Shown: piece by piece, positions 7,496-15,608 of the stretch | Numbering within the stretch: the stretch's first letter is position 1 | How the letters are laid out: the number at the start of each line of letters is the position of its first letter | NCBI GenBank assembly: GCA_964292295.1 | Contig: CAXYVC010000011.1 | Span: forward strand, 1-46,036 | Source: CAXYVC01 sp964292295 | GTDB taxonomy: Bacteria > Acidobacteriota > Holophagae > Holophagales > Holophagaceae | Length of the DNA stretch: 46,036 bases | Direction: 5' to 3' | Translations under genes and position numbers: made by a program | The notes under the pieces: generated by a model | Told to the model about the DNA's origin: nothing | The model's database searches: none | The model's input: the letters and a program-made list of their open reading frames with translations, nothing else

Positions 7496-9424
7496 ATGAC
7501 TGCACAACGTATCCGCCCGACCCGACTGCTCGCCCTGATCGCCATCGGTCCAGCCTTCCTTCTCCTGCTCGCCGTCGCCGCCTACTTCCGCTACACGTCA
7601 GCCACCTCTGGCTTGGCCAGCTGGCTTGGCCAGTCCTTCGGCTACAAGCCCATCAAGGCCTTCGGCATCCATTACGCCCTGCGCATTCTCCTCCCCCTTT
7701 ACTTCGGGGCTGGCATCGCGGCCTGGGCCCTCACGCTGGGCGCAGGCCTTCTGGCCCGCCGGGATTGGTACCGGGCGTGGAGGGGACGCGAAGCCCTGGG
7801 TTTTGGACTCTCGGCATTGCTGTGGGTTCACCTTGTCCTTTGGTGGCAGGTGCCCTCCACCCTCTGGACCATTCCCATCCTGCGTAATCTCCCGTTTTTC
7901 CTGCTGTTCCCGCTGCTGGCCCTCCTGACCCTTGCCTACCCGTGTTATTGGCTGTGGACCCAAACGCATTTCTGGAGGCGGCGCATGACCGTCCTGGGGC
8001 TTTGGCTCCTGGCATGGTCCAGCATGGCCTTGGCGCCCCAGATTCTGCCCCGTCCCCTGCCTGACGCCAAAGGCGGAACCCAGCCCTGCCGGGTGCTCAT
8101 GCTGGGAGTCGACGGACTACGCTCGGACGTTTTTCTGGCCCAAGCCCACCCATTCAAGGGCATTCCCTATCGCAACGCCTACACGCCCATTCCTGCAACA
8201 CGCATGCTTTGGCACATCCTTTGGGGCGGAGACCCGATGGTCTACACCATCGGCCATGTTGCCCCCGCCAGAGAGGAATTCCTGCAGCCCCAGGGTCTTT
8301 CTCTGCTGAAGGAGGCTACAGACAAAGGGATGAAACCTCGGTTTTATATTGATGATGGCGGCACCATCGGATTAGCTGGCCGCCCCATGTATCTAGACGA
8401 TGCACTCATGCCAGCGCTGGGCTGGGAAAACTTCGTCAATTCAAACCTCGCATCGAGTTTCCCCTTATACGCCGTTTGGGAAAATTGGTTCAAGCCATTC
8501 CCAACTACCAATCCTTGGGCCCGCATGGATGCAGGGCTCAAGGAATCGCTGCGCCTTGGGCGTGGCAGCGGATGGGTAATGTTTCATTCTTGTCTTGCCC
8601 ACCAACCCATCTTTCTGACCCAAAACGAGCTGTGGCAAATCAAGAAATGGTGGCAGCTATCACCCAAAAGGCTTGAACCACTTAGTCACATTTTGCAGGT
8701 CAAGAAAAGTGACATAACGCAATACGATTCACGCATCAACCCATTTACCGCCTACAATATTAGAATGAACAGCATTTTGCATGCATGGCTTCCGATCTGG
8801 AACAACCTCGACCAAGACCCATTCTATAAAGGTGCAGTCAGGGTGTTATTCTCTGACCATGGAGAGCGTTTCCACAATGTTTCAAACGGATTTCAGCTTC
8901 AAGGCGTACACGGTTTCAACCTGGATCCTTGGGAATGTCGCGCTTCGATGATGATTTCTGGCCCAGGATTTTCCAACGATTCAGGGTTACAGCCAAGGGA
9001 AATAACAACAAGCCTTCTTGGCATCCGCGATGGCATCAGAGAAATCCTTGAGGGGCGAACATTCGATTGTGCTTTTTTTGAAAATTCCCATCCTAAAGCC
9101 CCCATCCGTTATCATAGCGTTGGAACTTCCGCCTTTGGACCGGATCCACTTCCATTTAAAGTTGAACCCGAAAAAGGTCTTGCAGTTAACACCTATCTAG
9201 CCCCCAATGGGATCTGGTTCACAGAATATTCCAGAACAGCAGAAGAGCGCGCACAAGATGCATCGGTCGCCTATGGCGAGGGGGAAAACCTATACACGTT
9301 CAAACCATTACAGCAAGGCGGAGCCCAAAAGTGCCACTATAAAAACTACTCGCTTGTATCAGAAACAACAATCAGCGAATCAGATTTCCGCAAACAGAAG
9401 AAAGCAATCGAAATGCTTTTCTAA
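7496..9424 (+). CDS. Membrane-anchored sulfatase/alkaline-phosphatase-fold enzyme
   Basis: A 642-residue protein. Residues 1-190 hold about five membrane helices; the rest is a periplasmic hydrolase/transferase domain of the alkaline phosphatase superfamily. VLMLGVDGLRSD (about residue 203) supplies the first metal ligand, YTPIPATRMLWHILWGGDP contains the likely Thr nucleophile, and FSDHGE (about residue 454) the second metal site. No C/S-x-P-x-R formylglycine motif is present, so a phosphotransferase such as a phosphoethanolamine or phosphoglycerol transferase is more likely than a true sulfatase. Start ATG 7496 is preceded by GGAG. It sits between two pilin genes, so pilin or glycan decoration is a reasonable guess. 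From about 8290 onward the DNA turns distinctly AT-rich. Confidence 0.7.
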   Translation: MTAQRIRPTRLLALIAIGPAFLLLLAVAAYFRYTSATSGLASWLGQSFGYKPIKAFGIHYALRILLPLYFGAGIAAWALTLGAGLLARRDWYRAWRGREALGFGLSALLWVHLVLWWQVPSTLWTIPILRNLPFFLLFPLLALLTLAYPCYWLWTQTHFWRRRMTVLGLWLLAWSSMALAPQILPRPLPDAKGGTQPCRVLMLGVDGLRSDVFLAQAHPFKGIPYRNAYTPIPATRMLWHILWGGDPMVYTIGHVAPAREEFLQPQGLSLLKEATDKGMKPRFYIDDGGTIGLAGRPMYLDDALMPALGWENFVNSNLASSFPLYAVWENWFKPFPTTNPWARMDAGLKESLRLGRGSGWVMFHSCLAHQPIFLTQNELWQIKKWWQLSPKRLEPLSHILQVKKSDITQYDSRINPFTAYNIRMNSILHAWLPIWNNLDQDPFYKGAVRVLFSDHGERFHNVSNGFQLQGVHGFNLDPWECRASMMISGPGFSNDSGLQPREITTSLLGIRDGIREILEGRTFDCAFFENSHPKAPIRYHSVGTSAFGPDPLPFKVEPEKGLAVNTYLAPNGIWFTEYSRTAEERAQDASVAYGEGENLYTFKPLQQGGAQKCHYKNYSLVSETTISESDFRKQKKAIEMLF

Positions 9425-9442
9425 AAACGGAATGGCAACACA

Positions 9443-9481
9443 ACAAAGCGACATGGCAACCACTTTGCCATGTCGCTTTGT
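9443..9481. terminator. bidirectional hairpin between convergent genes
   Basis: A perfect 17-base inverted repeat (9443-9459 and 9465-9481) with a 5-base loop, just after the sulfatase-fold gene and 43 bases before the stop of the convergent pilin-like gene. There is no long T-run, but position and stem strength fit a shared terminator. Confidence 0.65.
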
Positions 9482-9524
9482 ATATAGAGAACCAAACCAG
9501 TCAGCAGGGTAAAACCACCAACAT

Positions 9525-9959
9525 CTACTTATTATAAGATGCATCTAACACAATTTTCCCGTTCTGATCACAGGTCAGCACCGTTGCATTGCCGGCACTC
9601 GGATCCTTGACGGTCATTTCGTAGGTCACCCCGCCCTCAAGAACCTTGACTTCGAAATCCATCTTAGAGTTGCCCTTGGGCGCGAAGGTGGGCATGGGAT
9701 CCGTCGCGGCATCAGGGCGCGTACCGTTGGCCGTATAGGTGTAGGTGCCCGCAGGCGCAAAGGTGCCCCTGTCAGCACGACGGGTTTCCAGCATCATGCG
9801 CATCACCTGGACGTTGGCCTGGGCATCGCCAACCACCCGGGCACGGCGCCGCTGCCCCAGAAAAGAGGGGACGGCGACACCCGCGATGATCCCAAGAATG
9901 GCAACCACTGCCAGCAGTTCGATCAGGGAAAAACCGTGGGAACGATGGGCGCGGGGCAT
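9525..9959 (-). CDS. Type IV pilin-like prepilin
   Basis: A 144-residue prepilin: short basic leader MPRAHRSH, then GFSLIELLAVVAILGIIAGVA with Glu5, then a small globular domain. GQRRRARVVGDAQANVQVMR is the usual amphipathic continuation of the pilin helix. ATG 9959 follows a clear GGAGGT site. It differs strongly from the pilin at 6893 outside the helix and is on the opposite strand. Its C-terminal part (TYTYTANGTRPDAATDPMPTF, TCDQNGKIVLDA) resembles the short beta domains of minor pilins or of type II secretion pseudopilins; which of these it is cannot be settled here. Confidence 0.8.
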   Translation of the reverse strand: MPRAHRSHGFSLIELLAVVAILGIIAGVAVPSFLGQRRRARVVGDAQANVQVMRMMLETRRADRGTFAPAGTYTYTANGTRPDAATDPMPTFAPKGNSKMDFEVKVLEGGVTYEMTVKDPSAGNATVLTCDQNGKIVLDASYNK

Positions 9960-10037
9960 GGGACCTCCGATGTATGCCTGTACTTTAGCAATATCCGTGA
10001 GAGCCGCCAGGGCGCGGCCTGTGCGTACACTGTCCCC

Positions 10038-10307
10038 ATGGAGTCCTGCCGCCGTCCCGAGGTCGTCTATCCCTGCCGCGTGCCCATGAAAGTCTTCGGG
10101 CACCTGGAAACCCTGCGGGCCGAAGCCCTGGCCGAGGTGATCCACGCCCACCTGGGCCAGGGAGCGGAAGAGCCGGGCGCGCGCACAGAGCAGCGCAAGG
10201 GCGCCTGGATCAGCTACACCTTCTGGGTGACGCTGCCCGACGACGCGGCGGAGCGCCCCTTAAGGGAAGCCCTCCAGCGCGTGCCCGGCGTGGTGGGGCA
10301 GCTGTAG
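10038..10307 (+). CDS. DUF493 (YbeD-like) family protein
   Basis: An 89-residue protein resembling E. coli YbeD: an N-terminal YPCRVPMKVFG strand, a helix, then GAWISYTFWVTL and a final helix ending in V.G.VGQL, consistent with the small ferredoxin-like fold of DUF493. The molecular role of the family is poorly defined. ATG 10038 is chosen over upstream starts because the conserved region begins just after it; its 5' end lies close to that of the divergent pilin-like gene (78 bases apart). The next gene starts 3 bases after its stop. Confidence 0.65.
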   Translation: MESCRRPEVVYPCRVPMKVFGHLETLRAEALAEVIHAHLGQGAEEPGARTEQRKGAWISYTFWVTLPDDAAERPLREALQRVPGVVGQL

Positions 10308-10310
10308 GCC

Positions 10311-10826
10311 ATGGGATCCCCGGCTTCACCCAAGGATCGCCGCCAACGGATGCGCTACGCCCTGTGGGCGGGGCTGCTGGTCCTGAGCCTAGCCATCCTG
10401 TTCCTGTGGGAGACCCCCACTCGGACTGGAAACGGCAAGGTGCGGCTCCGCGTGACCGTCACGGGTCTTCCGGAGTCCACGCGCGTGCTGGTCTGGACCG
10501 GGCCCCACAAGGCAGGCTTGGCCGCCATGACCCGCGGCGAGGGCGTACCCGTGCCAACCATCAAAAATGGGGTCGTAGCGGTTCCGCCCCAGGTGCTTCC
10601 CGTGGCCTACCGGCGTTGGGTGAAGGGCACCATCCCCCGCCGAACGGCGGACTTGGTCGTCCTCCGTTTTGAAACGCCCATGCAGCCAGCCCGCTTCCTG
10701 ACCTTTCCACTGGACCAGGATTGGCGCTCTGGAACGCTCGCCCCCAGACAAGTCCTCATCATCATGATGGACTGCCGCTGGGAGCAGCTGCACACGAACC
10801 CCAAGACCGCCTTGGGGAGCCAATAG
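10311..10826 (+). CDS. hypothetical membrane-anchored protein
   Basis: A 171-residue protein not recognised. It has a basic N-terminus, one membrane helix (RYALWAGLLVLSLAILFLW, residues about 14-33) and a predicted extracytoplasmic beta-rich domain (GKVRLRVTVTGLPESTRVLVWTG). It follows the DUF493 gene by 3 bases and is probably co-transcribed. It ends 5 bases before the stop of the convergent histidine kinase. No motif suggests an enzyme. Confidence 0.6.
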   Translation: MGSPASPKDRRQRMRYALWAGLLVLSLAILFLWETPTRTGNGKVRLRVTVTGLPESTRVLVWTGPHKAGLAAMTRGEGVPVPTIKNGVVAVPPQVLPVAYRRWVKGTIPRRTADLVVLRFETPMQPARFLTFPLDQDWRSGTLAPRQVLIIMMDCRWEQLHTNPKTALGSQ

Positions 10827-10831
10827 GCACC

Positions 10832-12469
10832 TCAGCCGAGGCCCTCCAGCCGCGGCATGCCGGGCAGGCTGAAGCGCACGGTGGTGCCCTGGCCCAGCAC
10901 GCTCTCGATCTGCGGCTCGCCGCCGTGGTTGCGCACGATCTCGCGCACGATGGCGAGGCCTAAGCCCGTGCCCTTGCCTTCGGGCTTGGTGGTGAACATG
11001 GGCTTGAAGACCTTGGGCAGCAGTTCGGCGGGGATGCCGGTGCCCGTGTCCGACAGGCTGAGGCGCCAGCGGAGGGTGCCGCTCGGGGCCTCCGCGTCGG
11101 GCCGGGCCTCCAGGCGGATGGCTCCGCCCTCGGGCATGGCGTCCACGGCGTTGTTCACGAGGTTGATGAAGATCTGCTCCATCTGCTTGCGGTCCACGTA
11201 CAGGGTGCAGTCCTCGGGCGCGTCCAGCGCGAAGCTCACGCGGTGGGTGGCCAGGTTGGGGGCCCACAGGCGCTGCAGGTCGGCGGCCAGGGCGTGCAGG
11301 GGCACGGGCTCCTGGTGGATCTGCGGCCGGCGGGTATGGCCCAGCAGCCGGCGCACGATATCGCCCACCCGCTCGATCTGGGCCTGGATGGTGTCCAGGC
11401 GCTCCCGGGTGCGCTCCCCCAGGTCCGTCTGGGCGCGCAGAAGCTGGAGGTGGCCGTTCACCAGGTTCAGGGGCGTGCCCACCTCGTGGGCGAAGGCGGC
11501 GGTGAGCTGGCCGGCCACCGCCAGGCGCTCCTGCTGGCCCAGCTCCTCCCGCAGCAGGGCGTTGCGCTCCATGAGCTGCTCCAGCTCCTGGTTCTTGTCC
11601 TGGAGCTCCTGGAGGGCCGCCTCGATGCGGGTCTGCAGGGTGGCGTTGAAGCCCTGGATCTCCTCGATGAGGGCCTCGCGCTCGGTGGCGGCCCGCTGCA
11701 GCTGGTCGGCCATCAGGTTGAAGCGCGTGGCGATCTGGCCCAGCTCGTCCCGGCGGCTCACGGCGGCGCGGGCGCTGGCGTCGCCGCTCTCCAGGCGCCC
11801 CATGGCGCGGGTGATGGCCCGCATGGGGTCGTCCACCAGGCTGCCCAGGATGAGCCAGAGCAGGATGAACTCCCCCAGGAGCACCGGCGGGAGCAGGCGG
11901 TAGGTGCGCTCCATGTTCTTGCGCCACACCGTCTCCCAGCGCTCCAGGTCGCAGTACACGCGGATGAGCCCGATGGGCGGGCGGCCGTTCCGCTGGATGG
12001 GCAGGTAGACCTTCCAGGCCTCCGTGCCGGTGGTCAGTTCCACCAGCTCGGCCTGGGGCCCCGGCGCCTTCAGGTAGGAGGCGAGGCCGTCGCCCGCCAT
12101 CACGTCCTGGGGGTCCTCCAGGGAGGTGCACTTGAGGAGCAGCTCGTCCTTTCCCACCCGCTCGAAGACGTCGATCTGGAAGATGGAGCCGTTCCGGCTG
12201 GCCAGGCTGGCCAGGATGGTCTCGATGGTGCGGGGGTCTTCCAGGCGGGGGTCGCGCTGGAGGATCTCCGTGCTCACGGCCTGGGCCGTCTGGATCGCCA
12301 GGTTCTTCCCCACGGTCATGAACTCGCGGCGGTTGTTGCGCACGATGGTGAGGGCCACCATCACCGTGAGGAAGCTGGTGAGCAGCGCGGTCACCAGGAA
12401 GAGCTTGGCGTGGAGGCTGCGCATCCACGCCAGGGCGCGCCGGAGCCTTGCGAGGGGGCGCAGCTTCAT
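10832..12469 (-). CDS. Sensor histidine kinase with HAMP domain
   Basis: A 545-residue membrane sensor kinase. Helices at about 23-43 and 193-211 flank a periplasmic sensory region of about 150 residues, followed by a HAMP domain (SLVDDPMRAITRAMGRL), a coiled coil (about 258-310), the H-box AFAHEVGTPLN with phospho-acceptor His328, the N-box NLVNNAVDAM, and G-boxes DTGTGIP and KGTGLGLAIV. The FAHEVGTPLN form is typical of NtrB/ZraS-like kinases that often partner sigma-54 activators. No response regulator is adjacent, so it is an orphan in this window. It diverges from uvrA, sharing a 130-base promoter region. Confidence 0.9.
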   Translation of the reverse strand: MKLRPLARLRRALAWMRSLHAKLFLVTALLTSFLTVMVALTIVRNNRREFMTVGKNLAIQTAQAVSTEILQRDPRLEDPRTIETILASLASRNGSIFQIDVFERVGKDELLLKCTSLEDPQDVMAGDGLASYLKAPGPQAELVELTTGTEAWKVYLPIQRNGRPPIGLIRVYCDLERWETVWRKNMERTYRLLPPVLLGEFILLWLILGSLVDDPMRAITRAMGRLESGDASARAAVSRRDELGQIATRFNLMADQLQRAATEREALIEEIQGFNATLQTRIEAALQELQDKNQELEQLMERNALLREELGQQERLAVAGQLTAAFAHEVGTPLNLVNGHLQLLRAQTDLGERTRERLDTIQAQIERVGDIVRRLLGHTRRPQIHQEPVPLHALAADLQRLWAPNLATHRVSFALDAPEDCTLYVDRKQMEQIFINLVNNAVDAMPEGGAIRLEARPDAEAPSGTLRWRLSLSDTGTGIPAELLPKVFKPMFTTKPEGKGTGLGLAIVREIVRNHGGEPQIESVLGQGTTVRFSLPGMPRLEGLG

Positions 12470-12599
12470 GCGGCGTTCCGCGGCGGCGGGAGGCTGGGAG
12501 CGGCGAAGGGCATCCCAGGCATTCTAGGCGCATCCAAGGACCGATCCGGGCCTGCAGACAGGCGAACTTTTCGCGTAACCTGGATCCCGAGGTTCGGCC

Positions 12600-15434
12600 A
12601 TGGAACAGATCACCATCCGCGGTGCCCGCGAACACAACCTGAAGAACGTCGACCTGGTGCTCCCGCGGAACCAGCTGGTGGTCATCACGGGAATCTCGGG
12701 CTCGGGCAAGTCCAGCCTGGCCTTCGATACCCTCTACGCCGAGGGCCAGCGCCGCTACGTGGAGAGCCTCAGCTCCTACGCCCGCCTCTTCCTGGACCAG
12801 ATGGAGAAGCCGGACGTCGACAGCATCGAGGGTCTCAGTCCCGCCATCTCCATCGAGCAGAAGACCACCAGCCGCAACCCGCGCTCCACCGTGGCCACGG
12901 TGACGGAGATCTACGACTACCTGCGCCTGCTCTTCGCGCGGGTCGGCGAGCCCCGCTGCATGGCCTGCGGCCGCCCCGTGCAGAGCCAGACCATCCAGGA
13001 GATGGCCGACCAGATCCTGGCGCGGCCCGAGGGCACGCGGCTGCAGATCCTGGCCCCGGTGGTGCGCAGCCGGAAGGGCGAGTTCAAGCGCATGCTGCAG
13101 GACCTGGTGAAGAAGGGCTACATCCGTGCGCGGGTGAACGGGGAGCTGCTGGACCTCACCGAGGGCCTGCCCGAGCTGGACAAGCAGAAGAAGCACAGCA
13201 TCGAGGTGGTGATCGACCGCCTGAAGGTGGCTCCGGGCATCAGCACCCGCCTGGCGGACAGCCTGGAGATCGCCTGCAACCTGGCCGAAGGCACGGCCCT
13301 GGTGGACCTGGGCGGCGAGGAGCAGCTCTTCAGCACGAAGCTGGCCTGCAACCACGAGGCCTGCGCCCGTTTTGGCCTGGGCCTGCCCGAGCTGGAGCCC
13401 CGCAGCTTCTCCTTCAACAGCCCCTTCGGCGCCTGCCCGGCCTGCGACGGGCTCGGCTTCAAGCGGCAGTTCGCGGAGGAGCTGATCGTCCCGAACCCCG
13501 AGCTCAGCATCAGCCAGGGCGCCATCCAGGCCAGCGGCTGGAAGAGCGTGTCCGAGGACGGCTGGCGCGCCCAGATGCTGGAGCAGCTGGCGGACAAGCT
13601 GCACTTCAGCCTGGATGTTCCCTGGAAGAAGCTCCCCGCCGAGATCCGCGAGGTGCTGCTGCACGGCAGCGCACGCACCATGCGCTTCCGCTACGCGAAG
13701 GGGCACAGCAAGTACGAGTTCATGCACACCTTCGAGGGGGTGATCGGCAACCTGGAGCGCCGCTACCGCGAGACGAGCAGCGAGGAGATCCGCGCCGAGA
13801 TGGAGGAGTCCATGCGCGTGGTGCCCTGCGAAGCCTGCGGCGGCACGCGCCTGAAGCCCGAAGTGCTGAGCGTCTTCGTGGGCGGGATGAACATCGCGGA
13901 GGTGACGGCCCGGAGCGTGCGGGAGGCGCGGGCCTGGTTCGCCGCCCTGGGCCTGCAGGGCCAGGGCGCGGTGATCGCGGAGAAGGTGCTGAAGGAGATC
14001 CAGGAGCGCCTGGGCTTCCTGGACGACGTGGGCCTGGGCTACCTGACCCTGGACCGCTCGGCGGCCACGCTCTCGGGCGGCGAGGGCCAGCGCATCCGGC
14101 TGGCCACCCAGATCGGCTCGAAGCTCCAGGGCGTGCTCTACGTGCTGGACGAACCGAGCATCGGCCTGCACCAGCGGGACAACCACAAGCTGCTGGACAC
14201 CCTGAAGGAGATGCGCGACCTCGGCAACACCGTGCTGGTGGTGGAGCACGACCTGGAGACCATCCAGGAGGCCGACCACGTGGTGGACCTGGGCCCCGGC
14301 GCCGGCGAGCACGGCGGACACGTGGTGGCCGAGGGCACGCCCGGGCAGGTGGCCGCCAACCCCGACTCCGTGACCGGGCGCTTCCTCTCGGGGCGCGACA
14401 CGATCCCCGTGCCCCGCACGCGCCGGAAGGCCAGCCGCGGCCACCTGAAGGTGGAAGGCGCCCGCGAGAACAACCTGCAGGACCTGGACGCGCGCTTTCC
14501 CGTGGGGCTCTTCACCTGCGTCACGGGCGTCTCTGGCTCGGGCAAGAGCACCCTGGTGAAGGAGAACCTCACCAAGCCCCTGGCCAACCAGCTGCACCGG
14601 GGGGCCCACGTGGTGGGCCCCCACCGGGCGATCAAGGGGCTGGACCTGGTGGACAAGGTCATCGACATCGACCAGGCCCCCATCGGGCGTACCCCCCGCA
14701 GCAACCCCGCAACCTACACCGGCCTCTTCACGCCCTTGAGGGAACTCTTCGCCCAGCTTCCCGAGAGCAAGGCCCGCGGCTACACGCCGGGGCGCTTCAG
14801 CTTCAACGTGAAGGGCGGGCGCTGCGAGAAGTGCGAGGGGGACGGCCTCCTGAAGATCGAGATGCACTTCCTGCCGGACGTCTACGTCACCTGCGAGCAG
14901 TGCAAGGGCAAGCGCTACAACCGCGAGACCCTGGAGGTCCACTACCACGGGCACTCCATCGCCGACGTCCTGGCCATGACGGTGGAGGAGGCCCATGAGC
15001 TCTTCGGCCCCATCCCCACCCTGGCCAACAAGCTGCAGACCCTGGTGGACGTGGGGCTCGGCTACGTGCGCCTGGGGCAGGCCGCCACGACCCTGTCGGG
15101 CGGCGAGGCCCAGCGGGTGAAGCTGGCCAAGGAGCTCAGCAAGCGCGCCACGGGCCGCACGGTATACATCCTGGACGAGCCCACCACGGGCCTGCACCTG
15201 AAGGACATCCAGAAGCTGCTGGAGGTCATCGACCGTCTGGTGGAGCAGGGCAACACGGTGATCGTGATCGAGCACAACCTCGACGTCATCAAGACGGCGG
15301 ACTGGATTCTGGATCTGGGCCCCGAAGGCGGCGCCGAGGGCGGGCGCCTCGTGGCCGAGGGCACGCCCGAGCAGGTGGCCCGCTGCGCCTCCAGCATCAC
15401 CGGGCGCTACCTGGCGCCCTACCTGAAGGCGTAG
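12600..15434 (+). CDS. uvrA: Excinuclease ABC subunit A
   Basis: UvrA, the damage-recognition ATPase of nucleotide excision repair, 944 residues (normal length). It has two ABC modules: Walker A GISGSGKSS at 31-39 and GVSGSGKST at about 643, each interrupted by an insertion, and signatures LSGGEGQRIRLA and LSGGEAQRVKLA at about 490 and 830. Zinc-binding pairs include CPACDGLGF and CEKCEGDG with CEQCKGKRYN. Damage-bound UvrA2 recruits UvrB. ATG 12600 is preceded by GAGG. No SOS box that I can trust is visible in the upstream gap. Confidence 0.97.
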   Translation: MEQITIRGAREHNLKNVDLVLPRNQLVVITGISGSGKSSLAFDTLYAEGQRRYVESLSSYARLFLDQMEKPDVDSIEGLSPAISIEQKTTSRNPRSTVATVTEIYDYLRLLFARVGEPRCMACGRPVQSQTIQEMADQILARPEGTRLQILAPVVRSRKGEFKRMLQDLVKKGYIRARVNGELLDLTEGLPELDKQKKHSIEVVIDRLKVAPGISTRLADSLEIACNLAEGTALVDLGGEEQLFSTKLACNHEACARFGLGLPELEPRSFSFNSPFGACPACDGLGFKRQFAEELIVPNPELSISQGAIQASGWKSVSEDGWRAQMLEQLADKLHFSLDVPWKKLPAEIREVLLHGSARTMRFRYAKGHSKYEFMHTFEGVIGNLERRYRETSSEEIRAEMEESMRVVPCEACGGTRLKPEVLSVFVGGMNIAEVTARSVREARAWFAALGLQGQGAVIAEKVLKEIQERLGFLDDVGLGYLTLDRSAATLSGGEGQRIRLATQIGSKLQGVLYVLDEPSIGLHQRDNHKLLDTLKEMRDLGNTVLVVEHDLETIQEADHVVDLGPGAGEHGGHVVAEGTPGQVAANPDSVTGRFLSGRDTIPVPRTRRKASRGHLKVEGARENNLQDLDARFPVGLFTCVTGVSGSGKSTLVKENLTKPLANQLHRGAHVVGPHRAIKGLDLVDKVIDIDQAPIGRTPRSNPATYTGLFTPLRELFAQLPESKARGYTPGRFSFNVKGGRCEKCEGDGLLKIEMHFLPDVYVTCEQCKGKRYNRETLEVHYHGHSIADVLAMTVEEAHELFGPIPTLANKLQTLVDVGLGYVRLGQAATTLSGGEAQRVKLAKELSKRATGRTVYILDEPTTGLHLKDIQKLLEVIDRLVEQGNTVIVIEHNLDVIKTADWILDLGPEGGAEGGRLVAEGTPEQVARCASSITGRYLAPYLKA

Positions 15435-15562
15435 GAGGCGGATTCAGCCCGGATTGCGTGCTTGGGCTCGACAGGGTGCCCCTGATCGAGGCGGACCTTC
15501 CCACGGTTGCGGCGCAGGGTCTGGTCCCGATCAAGCCAGTCGCCGAGCCTGAAGCCCGCGGC

Positions 15563-15589
15563 CCGCCTTTCAGCTGCAGCGAAAGGCGG
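15563..15589. terminator. hairpin between convergent uvrA and S9 peptidase gene
   Basis: Inverted repeat CCGCCTTTC / GAAAGGCGG with a 9-base loop that is itself nearly self-complementary (GCTGCAGC). Lying between two stop codons, it probably ends transcription from both sides, though neither side has a long T-run. Confidence 0.55.
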
Positions 15590-15608
15590 ACCGCAACCGC
15601 ATCATCGT

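Noticed and set aside
12470..12599. LexA/SOS box upstream of uvrA
   Set aside because: CGAAC followed by a poor second half-site (TTTTCGCG) does not form a convincing dyad, and the LexA consensus for this lineage is not known to me.
11243..14998. Long plus-strand frame opposite the histidine kinase and out of phase with uvrA
   Set aside because: Low-complexity Gly/Ala/Arg/Pro translation, no domain, and it crosses two well-supported genes.
10389..15275. Very long minus-strand frame (over 1600 codons) across the kinase and uvrA
   Set aside because: It is an antisense shadow of uvrA caused by high third-position GC; the composition is repetitive His/Gln/Ala/Arg and the true genes on this DNA are unambiguous.
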